From Paenibacillus doosanensis (lineage in GTDB: Bacteria > Bacillota > Bacilli > Paenibacillales > NBRC-103111): 64,000 nucleotides of DNA. The stretch spans positions 62,001 to 126,000 of the forward strand of contig NZ_JANYUY010000007.1 in assembly GCF_025060755.1 (NCBI RefSeq), written 5' to 3'. A program made the position numbers and the translations under genes. The notes beneath the pieces were generated by a model that saw only the letters and a list, made by a program, of their open reading frames with translations, made no database searches and was not told the DNA's origin. Every line of letters starts with the position of its first letter. Positions within the stretch are counted from its first letter, which is position 1. Of this stretch, positions 42,578 through 50,602 are shown piece by piece.

Positions 42578-44212
42578 CTAGTTAACTTGAAAAAAGAAAA
42601 TTTTATCCCCGTCCGTCTGCGATTGATGACGCGCCATCCAATGACCGTCCAACCAGCTGAAGTCCTGATTGTCCCAATTATATTTCTTATAGCTGAACGC
42701 TGCAACAAGGAGATCCGGCCGCGTGAACGAGCTGACAAACACCCTCTTGCTCGGCTCGTCGACGAAGGTCACTACGTCCTCCTCCTGCCGCAGATCGACC
42801 TGTTTCGTTTTCCAGCGGCTCATATAATAGCTGTTATCGGCAACATTAACGAACACCTGCTCCTCGTTGACCGGAGAGAGCGGTTCGATACATATTTTTC
42901 CAAAAACGATATCGTTCTTGTCCCAGCCGTCCGGAACGTCAACCTTGTTTAGTACGGTCATGTTTCCGGTGGTCATGTCGCCGATCAGCCAGCTCACCGT
43001 CTTTTTATACGGCTGGCCTTTGCTGCCGGTCGCCATGATATATTTGTGGAGCAGCACGCTCTTCTTGCTTTCGCTGTACCCTCCGAATTCCAGCCTCTCC
43101 TTCGAATCTTGTGGAAGAGCGAACCGTTTCAGCAAGTTCCCTTGAAGATCGACCAACTGTACGCCGCTTGAGAGCAGCAGCGTCCGGTTGTCTCCCTGCA
43201 TTATTTGCTCGGGAGCGCGATCGTAGGTAAAATTATAATACATCTCTTTCCCTTTTGCATCTGTTCCCGGATCGACATAGCCTTTCTCCTGAACAAACGG
43301 CTGTTTCACCGTCCCCGCGTTCATATCGATCCAATATATATCGCTTTGATAGCGGTTCGCCCCGAATAGAGCGATGCCGCTGGTTCCGATCGTCTCGAAA
43401 TGTTCTCCCGCGCGAAGCTCGTTTGAACCTCCGATAAGACGCTGCATTTTTCCCGTAATAAGGTTATAATTGGCAATCCCGTTCAAACTGTCGCGGACGA
43501 ACAAATGCTGCTTATCCGGAGTCAGCTCGGCGCTGTAAATGACAGGCGGAACGGCCGGCCCGTTGCCGGGAAGCGGTTCGTACCGGAACAGCTCCATGAC
43601 CGGCGTAATCGTCTTTTGGCTCAGATCAAATTTGTTCACTTGATAAATCCATTCCTGATCCGCGTTCAGCACCGTCGTATACAGAAACTCGTCATCGGAT
43701 ACGAAGCCGCACAGCAGCGTCGATTGTTCGAACGGCTCGGGCGAAGGCCCGTACGTATAGCCGACCGTCTGGGTGGCGTATTGCCCGCTCGAAGGCTCCG
43801 CCACAGCTATATCCATTTGCGTCCAGGCTTGCTCTTCCTGGGTCAGCTCCCGCTCGATAAAATAGATCATGCGCCGCTCGTCCGCCGCTTTATATTGCTT
43901 CGTCACTTGCGCTTTTTTGACCGTGAGGGCGAACCCTCGGTTCAGCTTGACTTTACCGAGCTGCAGGGGACCGAAATCATGTCCGGGCAAATCCGGATTT
44001 TTCTCCTTATAAGCTTCCAATACTTGATAGGCAGGCGGGGATGGAAATAATTTGACGCGGTCTTCGTTCGTTTCCGCCGCGCTTACTTGGGTGGCCCGAT
44101 TGACGCCCGGCTTACTGACCGAATAAACGGCGGCGAACAATACGATCAGCAGCAGCCCCCCTAAAACAAGCCATACATAAGGATGCACCGTTCTCAATCC
44201 GAATTTCTTCAA
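42578..44212 (-). CDS. Large membrane-anchored propeller-like protein
   Basis: 544 residues, TTG start with AAGGGG eight bases upstream. One N-terminal membrane anchor (about 13-33), then an extracytoplasmic region of repeated beta blocks (EWIYQVNKFDLSQKTI, QHLFVRDSLNGIANYN, DIYWIDMNAGTVKQ, RTLLLSSGVQLVDLQGN). It lacks catalytic residues I know. Companion in design to 4834-5928. No operon partner is evident; the rsmF gene follows 36 bp downstream. Confidence 0.7.
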   Translation of the reverse strand: MKKFGLRTVHPYVWLVLGGLLLIVLFAAVYSVSKPGVNRATQVSAAETNEDRVKLFPSPPAYQVLEAYKEKNPDLPGHDFGPLQLGKVKLNRGFALTVKKAQVTKQYKAADERRMIYFIERELTQEEQAWTQMDIAVAEPSSGQYATQTVGYTYGPSPEPFEQSTLLCGFVSDDEFLYTTVLNADQEWIYQVNKFDLSQKTITPVMELFRYEPLPGNGPAVPPVIYSAELTPDKQHLFVRDSLNGIANYNLITGKMQRLIGGSNELRAGEHFETIGTSGIALFGANRYQSDIYWIDMNAGTVKQPFVQEKGYVDPGTDAKGKEMYYNFTYDRAPEQIMQGDNRTLLLSSGVQLVDLQGNLLKRFALPQDSKERLEFGGYSESKKSVLLHKYIMATGSKGQPYKKTVSWLIGDMTTGNMTVLNKVDVPDGWDKNDIVFGKICIEPLSPVNEEQVFVNVADNSYYMSRWKTKQVDLRQEEDVVTFVDEPSKRVFVSSFTRPDLLVAAFSYKKYNWDNQDFSWLDGHWMARHQSQTDGDKIFFFQVN

Positions 44213-44348
44213 ATTCCATTCCCCTTTAGTCCGCTATATAATGTGAACGCACTGCAAAAAGCCTACTGTTTTATTCCACGCTTTTGTCGAAAATCCTTCC
44301 ATTATGATGTATGATTATTACAGACATTGAACTGGAAAGAGGGTATTT

Positions 44349-44858
44349 ATGAAAAAGCTGGCTATTTATTTTTCCATCATTATCGTCCTGTTCGGCGCGC
44401 TTTACGTGATCAACCAGCAATCGGCAAAAGCCAAGAACGGGAAATATGCGAATAACGTATACGGCATTGCGCCGGACAAGCTGAATCCCGAAACAGTCAA
44501 GCAGCTGGACGATCCAAATTACCAAAATATTATATTGCCTGCCGATCTGGATAAGAAGCTGAACAATAAAGAAAATTTCTTCCTGTATTATTTCGCTTCG
44601 ACATGCCCTCACTGCAAACGGACAACCCCCGTTCTCGCCCCGATGGCCAAAGAAATGGGCGTCGACATCAAGCAGTTTAACCTGGAAGAGTTCAAGGACG
44701 GCTGGGACAAATACGGCATCCAATTTACTCCCACGCTCATTTATTACAAGGGCGGCAAGGAAGTGGAGCGGATGGAAGGCGGTTTGGCCGGAGCCGGAGA
44801 ACAGGGCTATTCCCAGGACGATTATAAACAGTTTCTTTTGAAGTATAAGAGCCAATAG
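44349..44858 (+). CDS. Membrane-anchored thioredoxin-like protein
   Basis: 169 residues: an N-terminal anchor (about 5-22), then a thioredoxin fold with CPHC active site (Cys86, Cys89) in YFASTCPHCKRTTP and the cis-Pro FTPTLIYYKGG. CPHC is DsbA-like, suggesting disulfide oxidation or isomerisation outside the membrane. AAAGAGGG precedes the ATG. No DsbB partner is nearby. Confidence 0.88.
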   Translation: MKKLAIYFSIIIVLFGALYVINQQSAKAKNGKYANNVYGIAPDKLNPETVKQLDDPNYQNIILPADLDKKLNNKENFFLYYFASTCPHCKRTTPVLAPMAKEMGVDIKQFNLEEFKDGWDKYGIQFTPTLIYYKGGKEVERMEGGLAGAGEQGYSQDDYKQFLLKYKSQ

Positions 44859-44874
44859 AACGGTCCCGCAGCGG

Positions 44875-45195
44875 CCTTTCAAAGAAGAGCTGCCCCCATG
44901 TCCGTTACAATTAGAAACGGTTCGATGCTCGGTTCCGGGGGCTGCACCTACTGTACTGCAGCTCCCTTCCAGACCGTTCGAGCGCTTGCCCGTTCCCGAG
45001 AAAGATACATGGGGAGCGGCGCGCGAAAGCGCTATTTTCGCGATAAAAATCCAGCCTGCAGCCAAACCATTGTCTAAACGGATACGTTGGAGCGTCCTCC
45101 GGCGATGATTGAAGTTCCCACTCGCTATTCCAACTCGCCGCCGACTTCCCGGCCGCTTTTTCACCACGCTTTTAATAAGCTCAAACATTCCCGCA
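44875..45195. other. Non-coding, hairpin-rich region (structured RNA or repeat element)
   Basis: About 320 bp after the thioredoxin gene hold at least three clean hairpins: ccgtt/aacgg (44902-44906 with 44916-44920), gctgca/tgcagc (44941-44946 with 44957-44962), and cgcgaaa/tttcgcg (45022-45028 with 45036-45042). The GCAGC/GCTGC and GGGGG/CCCCC words are repeated around them. A minus-strand frame here has no ribosome binding site. The CTAATTGTAACGGACA word on the minus strand is one I associate with repeated sequences in Paenibacillus, unverified. Confidence 0.4.
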
Positions 45196-45199
45196 CGGT

Positions 45200-45287
45200 A
45201 AAAAAGGACCTCACTGCCTGTAAACCTCCCCCATCGTTAGCGGTGTCTAACAATAGGAGTGCAGTTCACGGCAGCGGTCCTTTTTTT
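45200..45287. terminator. Large composite terminator
   Basis: An outer stem aaaaaaggacc/ggtccttttttt (45200-45210 with 45276-45287), then CTGCC/GGCAG, then ctcc/ggag, then a GTTAG/CTAAC tip. A and T runs lie on both sides, and it can end the DUF309 transcript. The stretch 45244-45268 (reverse complement TGAACTGCACTCC..TTGTTAGACA) looks like an IS3-family terminal repeat, but no transposase gene is attached. Confidence 0.6.
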
Positions 45288-45323
45288 ATAGTACACGTCA
45301 GTCTAAGGTTTTGCCCTACCCGG

Positions 45324-45752
45324 CTAGTGTTCTTCTCCCGGTACGGGAGGGTTCTCCCGCAGCGCCTCGACCATCGTCTCCAGCTCCGGGTCGGTTATGC
45401 GTATGTCCAGATCGTAGAAGTCGAACGGTTGTTCCTCGATCCGCTCCAGCTTCGCCAAATACAGTCGGCTGTCCCGGACCAGCCGGACGAGATCGATCCC
45501 CGCCTCGGCCTTCTGCCGGGGCTCCAGCTTCTCCAGCGCGGCGGTAAACAGCTTGACCGCTCCGCTTACATTGCCGTTGCGGTGATGATACAACCCGACC
45601 GCCACCTGCAGCAGCCCTTGGTACAAAGGAGCCCGGCCTTCTTCCAGCCATAGCTCCTCCATCACTTCGTGGCATTCGAAGTAATCCCGCGCGACGTTAA
45701 AGTAATATACGAATTCCACATAGAGCCGATCATAGGAGCTGTTCCCGATCAT
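45324..45752 (-). CDS. DUF309 family protein
   Basis: 142 residues, all-helical. YFNVARDYFECHEVMEELWLEE near residues 13-34 is the DUF309 signature with conserved His and Glu. ATG 45752 is seven bases after GGAGGGGG; the longer frame overlaps relQ. It lies 28 bp after relQ, so one operon is likely. Function of the family is unknown. Confidence 0.85.
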   Translation of the reverse strand: MIGNSSYDRLYVEFVYYFNVARDYFECHEVMEELWLEEGRAPLYQGLLQVAVGLYHHRNGNVSGAVKLFTAALEKLEPRQKAEAGIDLVRLVRDSRLYLAKLERIEEQPFDFYDLDIRITDPELETMVEALRENPPVPGEEH

Positions 45753-45780
45753 CTGTCGTCCCCCTCCCGGCCAATCCGGC

Positions 45781-46590
45781 TCAAGATTCATCCTGCTGCC
45801 CTTTTTTCGCCCGGGCGATGGCTTCGTCGATGTCGCTGAGCAGCTCCTTGAAGAACCACATGTCATCCGTCTCCCAATGCTCGTTGAAGCGGAGCTGGAA
45901 CTGCGCGGCTTCGCGGACGCGCCTGTAAAAATACAGCTCCTGAATGCCGTTCAGCACTCGGGACACCATATTCGACTTATCCTCGAACAGCTGCTGCGAT
46001 TCGACGATCTCCTCACGGATGCTGCTCATTTCCTGATCGAGCAAATATGCGGCTTCCGCCGCCTTGCTAAGCCGTTTAATGACATCCTCCGGCAAGCTTT
46101 CCCGGTATTTATAATTGAGCGAATGCTCGATCGTAGCCCAAAAATTCATCGCAAGCGTACGGATTTGCACCTCGGCCAGCACTCGCTTCATCCCGAGCGC
46201 GGTTTGCACCGGATATTCTACAATCATATGGTAGCTCCGGTAGCCGCTTGGCTTTTTGTTTTTAATATAATCTTTCTCGTACAGCAGCGTCATATCTTCG
46301 CGCTGGCGGATCAGTTCGGCCAGCCGTTCGATATCTTCGACGAATTGGCACATAATGCGGATTCCCGCAATATCCTCGATACCGGTCTCGAGCTGCTCCA
46401 TCGGCACGTTTAATCGTTTGGCCTTTTCCAGAATGCTCGAAATTTTTTTCACGCGTCCCGTTACAAATTCAATCGGAGAATATTCTTCGCGGCTTTTCAA
46501 TTCGCCGCGCAGCGTCTTGAACTTTACTTTTAATTCCTCTACCGTCTGCTCGTAAGGCAATAAAAATTTTTTCCAGTCGAGACCATCCAT
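45781..46590 (-). CDS. relQ: Small alarmone synthetase (RelQ/SAS1, YjbM type)
   Basis: 269 residues. Synthesises ppGpp/pppGpp from GTP or GDP and ATP, without a hydrolase domain. Conserved blocks: SPIEFVTGRVKKISSILEKA near 38-57, EDIAGIRIMCQF, SGYRSYHMIVEYP, and EVQIRTLAMNFWATIEHSLNYKY. B. subtilis YjbM is about 211 residues; here an extra C-terminal 55-60 residues (FYRRVREAAQFQLRFNEHW onward) follow. GGAGG precedes the ATG. Probably tetrameric like RelQ. Confidence 0.93.
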   Translation of the reverse strand: MDGLDWKKFLLPYEQTVEELKVKFKTLRGELKSREEYSPIEFVTGRVKKISSILEKAKRLNVPMEQLETGIEDIAGIRIMCQFVEDIERLAELIRQREDMTLLYEKDYIKNKKPSGYRSYHMIVEYPVQTALGMKRVLAEVQIRTLAMNFWATIEHSLNYKYRESLPEDVIKRLSKAAEAAYLLDQEMSSIREEIVESQQLFEDKSNMVSRVLNGIQELYFYRRVREAAQFQLRFNEHWETDDMWFFKELLSDIDEAIARAKKGQQDES

Positions 46591-46608
46591 CCGTGTTCCT
46601 CCATTCCT

Positions 46609-47709
46609 TTACCTTCTGTGGGCTGAACCGACCGCTTCCGCAATATGCTTGAAGCCGTCCTTCCTGAGGAGTGCCCGCAAACCTTCATTCAGCTTCCGGA
46701 TTAATCCGGGGCCTTCATATATCAATGCCGTATATACTTCAACCAGACTCGCTCCGGCGCAAATTTTGGCATATGCGTCTTCCGCCGTAAATATGCCTCC
46801 CGAACCGATGATAGGAAGCTTCCCTTCCATAGCCGCATAAACGGTATGAATCAGCTTGGTGGAACGTTCCGTCAACGGCTTGCCGCTTAAGCCTCCCGCT
46901 TCTCCTTTATGAGGATGCGTTAAGCCCGCGCGCGATATGGTCGTATTCGATGCGATAATACCGGACACGCCGCTGTCTGCGATCGTACGCACGATATAGG
47001 TGATCTCGTCGCCCTCCAGATCGGGAGCGATCTTGACAAGAATCGGCTTCTGCGCTCCCCCGTGCTTACGATGCTGCAGCTCCATCTCGTCCTTAACGGC
47101 CGCAAGCAGTCTGGACAAATCGTCTCCATGCTGAAGATTACGCAGATCCGGCGTATTCGGAGAGCTGATATTTACCACGAAAAAATCTCCGTAAGCGTAC
47201 AGCCCGCGGATGCATGCCCGATAATCTTCCTCCGCCTGTTCGTTCGGCGTCGTCTTGTTCTTGCCGATATTGATCGCAAGCGGTATCGAACGACGGCCCG
47301 TCTGACGCAGATGCTCGGCCATCGTTTCGATCCCGACGTTATTGAAGCCCATACGGTTGATCAGAGCCGTATCCTCCGGCAGCCTGAACAGTCTTGGCAG
47401 CTCATTGCCGGCCTGCGGCTTGGGCGTGACGGTGCCGACCTCCATGAAGCCGAAGCCGATGCTGGAGAAGCCCTGCACCGCCTTCGCATTTTTGTCGAGC
47501 CCTGCCGCAAGGCCCACCGGATTGCCGAAACGGATTCCCCACAGGTTCGTCTCCAGCTCCGGATATCGAGGGACTCCATACATTCCTCGCAGCAGCGCCC
47601 TGCCTCCCGGCAAACGGCTGGCCGTATGAAGCCCGTCTATCGTCAAATGATGGGCTTTTTCGGGGTCCATCCGAAATAACACCGGTTTTGCTATCTTCTT
47701 ATAAAGCAT
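46609..47709 (-). CDS. pyrD: Dihydroorotate dehydrogenase, class 2 (quinone-dependent)
   Basis: 366 residues. Oxidises dihydroorotate to orotate, passing electrons to quinone. The N-terminal amphipathic extension (MLYKKIAKPVLFRMDPEKAHHL), FMN-site GNPVGLAAGLDKNA and catalytic Ser in VVNISSPNTPDLR are class 2 marks; class 1B has Cys and a PyrK partner. Bacillus usually has class 1B inside the pyr operon. Here the gene is isolated and membrane-linked. GGGGAG precedes the ATG. Confidence 0.95.
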   Translation of the reverse strand: MLYKKIAKPVLFRMDPEKAHHLTIDGLHTASRLPGGRALLRGMYGVPRYPELETNLWGIRFGNPVGLAAGLDKNAKAVQGFSSIGFGFMEVGTVTPKPQAGNELPRLFRLPEDTALINRMGFNNVGIETMAEHLRQTGRRSIPLAINIGKNKTTPNEQAEEDYRACIRGLYAYGDFFVVNISSPNTPDLRNLQHGDDLSRLLAAVKDEMELQHRKHGGAQKPILVKIAPDLEGDEITYIVRTIADSGVSGIIASNTTISRAGLTHPHKGEAGGLSGKPLTERSTKLIHTVYAAMEGKLPIIGSGGIFTAEDAYAKICAGASLVEVYTALIYEGPGLIRKLNEGLRALLRKDGFKHIAEAVGSAHRR

Positions 47710-47868
47710 GCTTGCTCTCCCCTAACCGTTCTTTAAGTTGCTCTCCTTGAACAGTTTATCGTTTTATCGAGGAAAAATAAAGAGGACAAGCCATGCAAAA
47801 TGATGTTCTTCACCGGGTCCATTATGATAAAATATGCTTAAATCTATGAAAAGGCAGGGCGGATCTCT

Positions 47869-48006
47869 ATGCACCGAAAAAAACCAACTTATTTGCAGCA
47901 GCGCAAACCGCAAGAAACCGTCAACAAAAAAGCGATTATCTGGGTCGGCTCCATATTCGTCGCGCTGATTGTGGTTATGGCCGTGTTGCTCGTCTTTAAC
48001 AAGTGA
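47869..48006 (+). CDS. 45-residue single-pass membrane protein
   Basis: MHRKKPTYLQQRKPQET, a basic segment, then a membrane helix from about residue 21 to 43 ending VFNK. GGCGG is six bases before ATG 47869, and a strong terminator follows the stop. No family recognised. Confidence 0.6.
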   Translation: MHRKKPTYLQQRKPQETVNKKAIIWVGSIFVALIVVMAVLLVFNK

Positions 48007-48023
48007 CGCAGCTGATTTATTGA

Positions 48024-48066
48024 AAAAGGAGCGCTTCTCTTCATCGCAAGAGATACGCTCCTTTTT
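48024..48066. terminator. Terminator between small ORF and L,D-transpeptidase gene
   Basis: aaaaaggagcg pairs with cgctccttttt, A and T runs on both sides; usable in both directions. Confidence 0.85.
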
Positions 48067-48104
48067 GCCGTTGCAGCCCTTCACGGGCTTGAAGCCGTGT
48101 CGGC

Positions 48105-49547
48105 TCAATCAAGCCACTTGTACACCTTCCCCGGATTAGTCTCCTCGCTGGATACCGGCAGGCCGAACGGCGGCTGCCCTCGCTTGATCTCGGTCGGCAG
48201 CAGCCCGTGGCCGATCGTCACCGGCGTTCCTAGCGGCGCCATCGCGAACAGCTCCTCAATGTCCTCCTTCAGCATGCGCACACAGCCGAGCGATTGATCC
48301 TTGCCGATGCTGGACGGCTTATTCGTCCCGTGAATCGCATACTGCGTATCCGATAAGGTCATACCGCGGCTGCCGAATTCGCCGTTCGATTTGCCGTTCG
48401 GATTACGTACCTTCTCCGATATTTCGAAGGTGCCTTCCGGCGTCCTGCCGGCTCCGAGACCGACAGGATAGATTCGTACGATAAATCGCCCGCTGACAAG
48501 CGCCAGCCGGTGATTCGACTTGTCCACTACGATGGAGAGCGGCTCGCTAAGCGGCTTGACGAGCCCGCCTGTGCCTACTCCTTCGTCTCCGGCGGAGGAA
48601 GCGTCCGAAGCGGAAGCTTCCGCATCTGCCAGTACGGGAGCGGATGCCGCGGCCGCTTGCGCCGCTTGCCCTTTGCGTTCCTGGTACAGCTGCTCCATGA
48701 ACGGGGTTGCGCCGGACAGCACGTTGTCCGGATAAGGCCTGCTTAAGTCGGCCAAGCTGTCCGCAGCCTCGCCATACTTACGCTCGTATGCCTGAAGAGC
48801 GGAATTCAGCACAAGCTCCTGCTCCCTCTGCTGCGACCACGCCCGGTAGACGGCCTGCGGCTTGGCGGGGTCCGTCGGCTGACAGCCGCAGCTTTCGGCA
48901 TCGTGATATTCGATTTGCTGCTGGGAAGCGTCCTGCCGGGCGGCGACGGACAACAGGATGTCCGGAGGCGTAAGCCAGGAAATCCAATCGCCGCCTGCCG
49001 CCGGCTTGCCGTAAGCCAATATGGCGTAACGGTTCAATCTCTCCTGCAGCAGCATTTGCTGCAGCGCCGCCCCCACCCTTTCCTTGGATTTATCGCCGGT
49101 CACATAATATACTTTCGTTTGTTGCACTTGATCTGCGGTCATATCCGGAGGAAGCGTGTAGGCTTGCTGACTCTGCCGGGTCTCGGACCCCCATTGCGGT
49201 GCGAATACGACGCCCAGCAGCAGAAGCAGAGTCAGGCCGGCCAGCCTCAATCGGCCGAGCAGCTTGTTTCTTTTGCCGCGCCGCTCCCACAAAGTTAAGG
49301 ACCGCTCCGATTCGGGAGAAACCGCAATCGTCCGGTTCTCGAAGGCCTCGTATATTTCGCCGGCCTGCGTATAGCAGTACAGCGCCTTGCCCCGCTTGCC
49401 CTGCGCGTCGTACTCTCGGCCGAGCAAATACCAGGCCATTTTGTTCTGCGGATGCTCCCTGACGTACTTCTTCAAATATAACGGATCATCCAACGGATGG
49501 TGCTGAAAAAATTGGCGAAGCTGTTCATCGTGATCCTTCGGTTTCAC
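48105..49547 (-). CDS. L,D-transpeptidase (YkuD domain) with N-terminal TPR-like part
   Basis: 480 residues. GTG 49547 has GGAGGG six bases upstream; the open frame reaches 49712 but runs through a terminator. The N-terminal cytosolic part is TPR-like (MAWYLLGREYDAQGKRGKALYCYTQAG split over two helices), followed by a membrane helix near residues 107-122. A long extracytoplasmic part with an Ala/Ser linker leads to the YkuD domain: HGTNKPSSIGKDQSLGCVRM, catalytic Cys with the conserved His and Ser-x-Gly-Cys. It makes 3-3 or protein crosslinks in peptidoglycan. Confidence 0.9.
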   Translation of the reverse strand: MKPKDHDEQLRQFFQHHPLDDPLYLKKYVREHPQNKMAWYLLGREYDAQGKRGKALYCYTQAGEIYEAFENRTIAVSPESERSLTLWERRGKRNKLLGRLRLAGLTLLLLLGVVFAPQWGSETRQSQQAYTLPPDMTADQVQQTKVYYVTGDKSKERVGAALQQMLLQERLNRYAILAYGKPAAGGDWISWLTPPDILLSVAARQDASQQQIEYHDAESCGCQPTDPAKPQAVYRAWSQQREQELVLNSALQAYERKYGEAADSLADLSRPYPDNVLSGATPFMEQLYQERKGQAAQAAAASAPVLADAEASASDASSAGDEGVGTGGLVKPLSEPLSIVVDKSNHRLALVSGRFIVRIYPVGLGAGRTPEGTFEISEKVRNPNGKSNGEFGSRGMTLSDTQYAIHGTNKPSSIGKDQSLGCVRMLKEDIEELFAMAPLGTPVTIGHGLLPTEIKRGQPPFGLPVSSEETNPGKVYKWLD

Positions 49548-49657
49548 CTCCGGCCCTCCCTCCCGCTTTCCAGCTTTCTCCCAGTAATATCGGCAGCGGT
49601 GGCGCCGTTTTAAAGGGCTTTCGGAAAAACATCGGGCGAACGCTTCCTCCGATTCAT

Positions 49658-49701
49658 GCAAAAGCCCGGCATAACGCTTATGGCTAAACGTCGCCGGGCT
49701 T
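49658..49701 (-). terminator. Terminator of the HD-GYP gene
   Basis: aagcccggc (49662-49670) pairs with gccgggctt (49693-49701). Leftward tail CTTTTGC. It lies 48 bp past the HD-GYP stop. Confidence 0.7.
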
Positions 49702-49748
49702 CCCTCGCTCATCTATATCATTCGTTTTTAGCTGTACTCGCAACACAT

Positions 49749-50492
49749 TTACGGATGAACGTCTTCGAATTCCGGAAGCTCTCTGCCGCTGAAGCCGTCC
49801 AAATAATGCCGCCGCCGCATGACCGCTTCGAAAGCGTCCGCCATTTCCGGGTCGAAATGCGTTCCTTTGCAGCGGATAACTTCGGCGACTCCGTCGCGGT
49901 AACTTCGCCCTTTGGCGTAAGGTCTGTCCGTCGTCATCGCGTCGAAAGCGTCAGCAACGGCGACAATTCTAGCAAAAAAAGGAATTTCCGTTCCGCGAAG
50001 CCCCTCCGGATAGCCCGAGCCGTCCATTTTCTCATGGTGGTATTTGGCGACTTCGGTTGCCTGCAGCATTCTCTCGTACGGTTCCATCCGGGACAAGATC
50101 CGCGCCCCGATCGTCGTGTGGGAGCTCATGATCAGAAACTCTTCATCGTCCAAACTGTCCGCCTTCAGGAGCACCTTATCCGGCACTCCGATCTTGCCGA
50201 TATCATGCATTAAGGCCGATTGGTGAAACTGAAAGCAGTCTTCCCCGGAGACGCCCAGCTCTTTGGCGATCCATAGCGAATAAAGAGCCACCCTGGAGGA
50301 ATGTCCGGCCGTATAAGGGTCGCGCGAATCCAGCGCCAAAATAAGCGAGTGAATAACGCTCATCGACACTCGATGGTCCTTCGCGGCCAAGCCTTTATGT
50401 AACTCCTCGGCTGATTCCAGCATGAGAGAAAGCTCCTTATTGCGTTTCTCCAATTCCGTGATCTTGCTGTGCAGCTGCTGTAAGTCGGACAC
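49749..50492 (-). CDS. HD-GYP domain protein (putative c-di-GMP phosphodiesterase)
   Basis: 247 residues: an N-terminal coiled coil (1-35), then HD-GYP. The metal site is HDIGK (His96, Asp97), with HHEKMDGSGYPEGLRGTEIP near 152-171 and DAFDAMTTDRPY. All GYP residues are present, so c-di-GMP or related cyclic dinucleotide hydrolysis is plausible. GTG 50492 follows GGGAGGAG. It has no transmembrane part. A terminator separates it from the cyclase cluster upstream. Confidence 0.9.
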   Translation of the reverse strand: MSDLQQLHSKITELEKRNKELSLMLESAEELHKGLAAKDHRVSMSVIHSLILALDSRDPYTAGHSSRVALYSLWIAKELGVSGEDCFQFHQSALMHDIGKIGVPDKVLLKADSLDDEEFLIMSSHTTIGARILSRMEPYERMLQATEVAKYHHEKMDGSGYPEGLRGTEIPFFARIVAVADAFDAMTTDRPYAKGRSYRDGVAEVIRCKGTHFDPEMADAFEAVMRRRHYLDGFSGRELPEFEDVHP

Positions 50493-50538
50493 CGTTTCTC
50501 CTCCCGGTTCATGACAATCATACCTTTATCATAATCTA

Positions 50539-50594
50539 AAAGACCTATGATGTGAAGGGAACTCTCGAGCCCCTCCGCCATCATAGGTCTTTTC
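50539..50594. terminator. Terminator of the cyclase/FecR/NHL cluster
   Basis: agacctatgatg (50541-50552) pairs with catcataggtct (50579-50590), with T-rich tails on both strands, between the NHL gene and the HD-GYP gene. Confidence 0.8.
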
Positions 50595-50602
50595 TCATAC
50601 GC

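Noticed and set aside
44271-45188. 305-residue minus-strand frame over the thioredoxin gene
   Set aside because: Antisense to the thioredoxin-like gene and continuing through the hairpin region, with no site and no domain.
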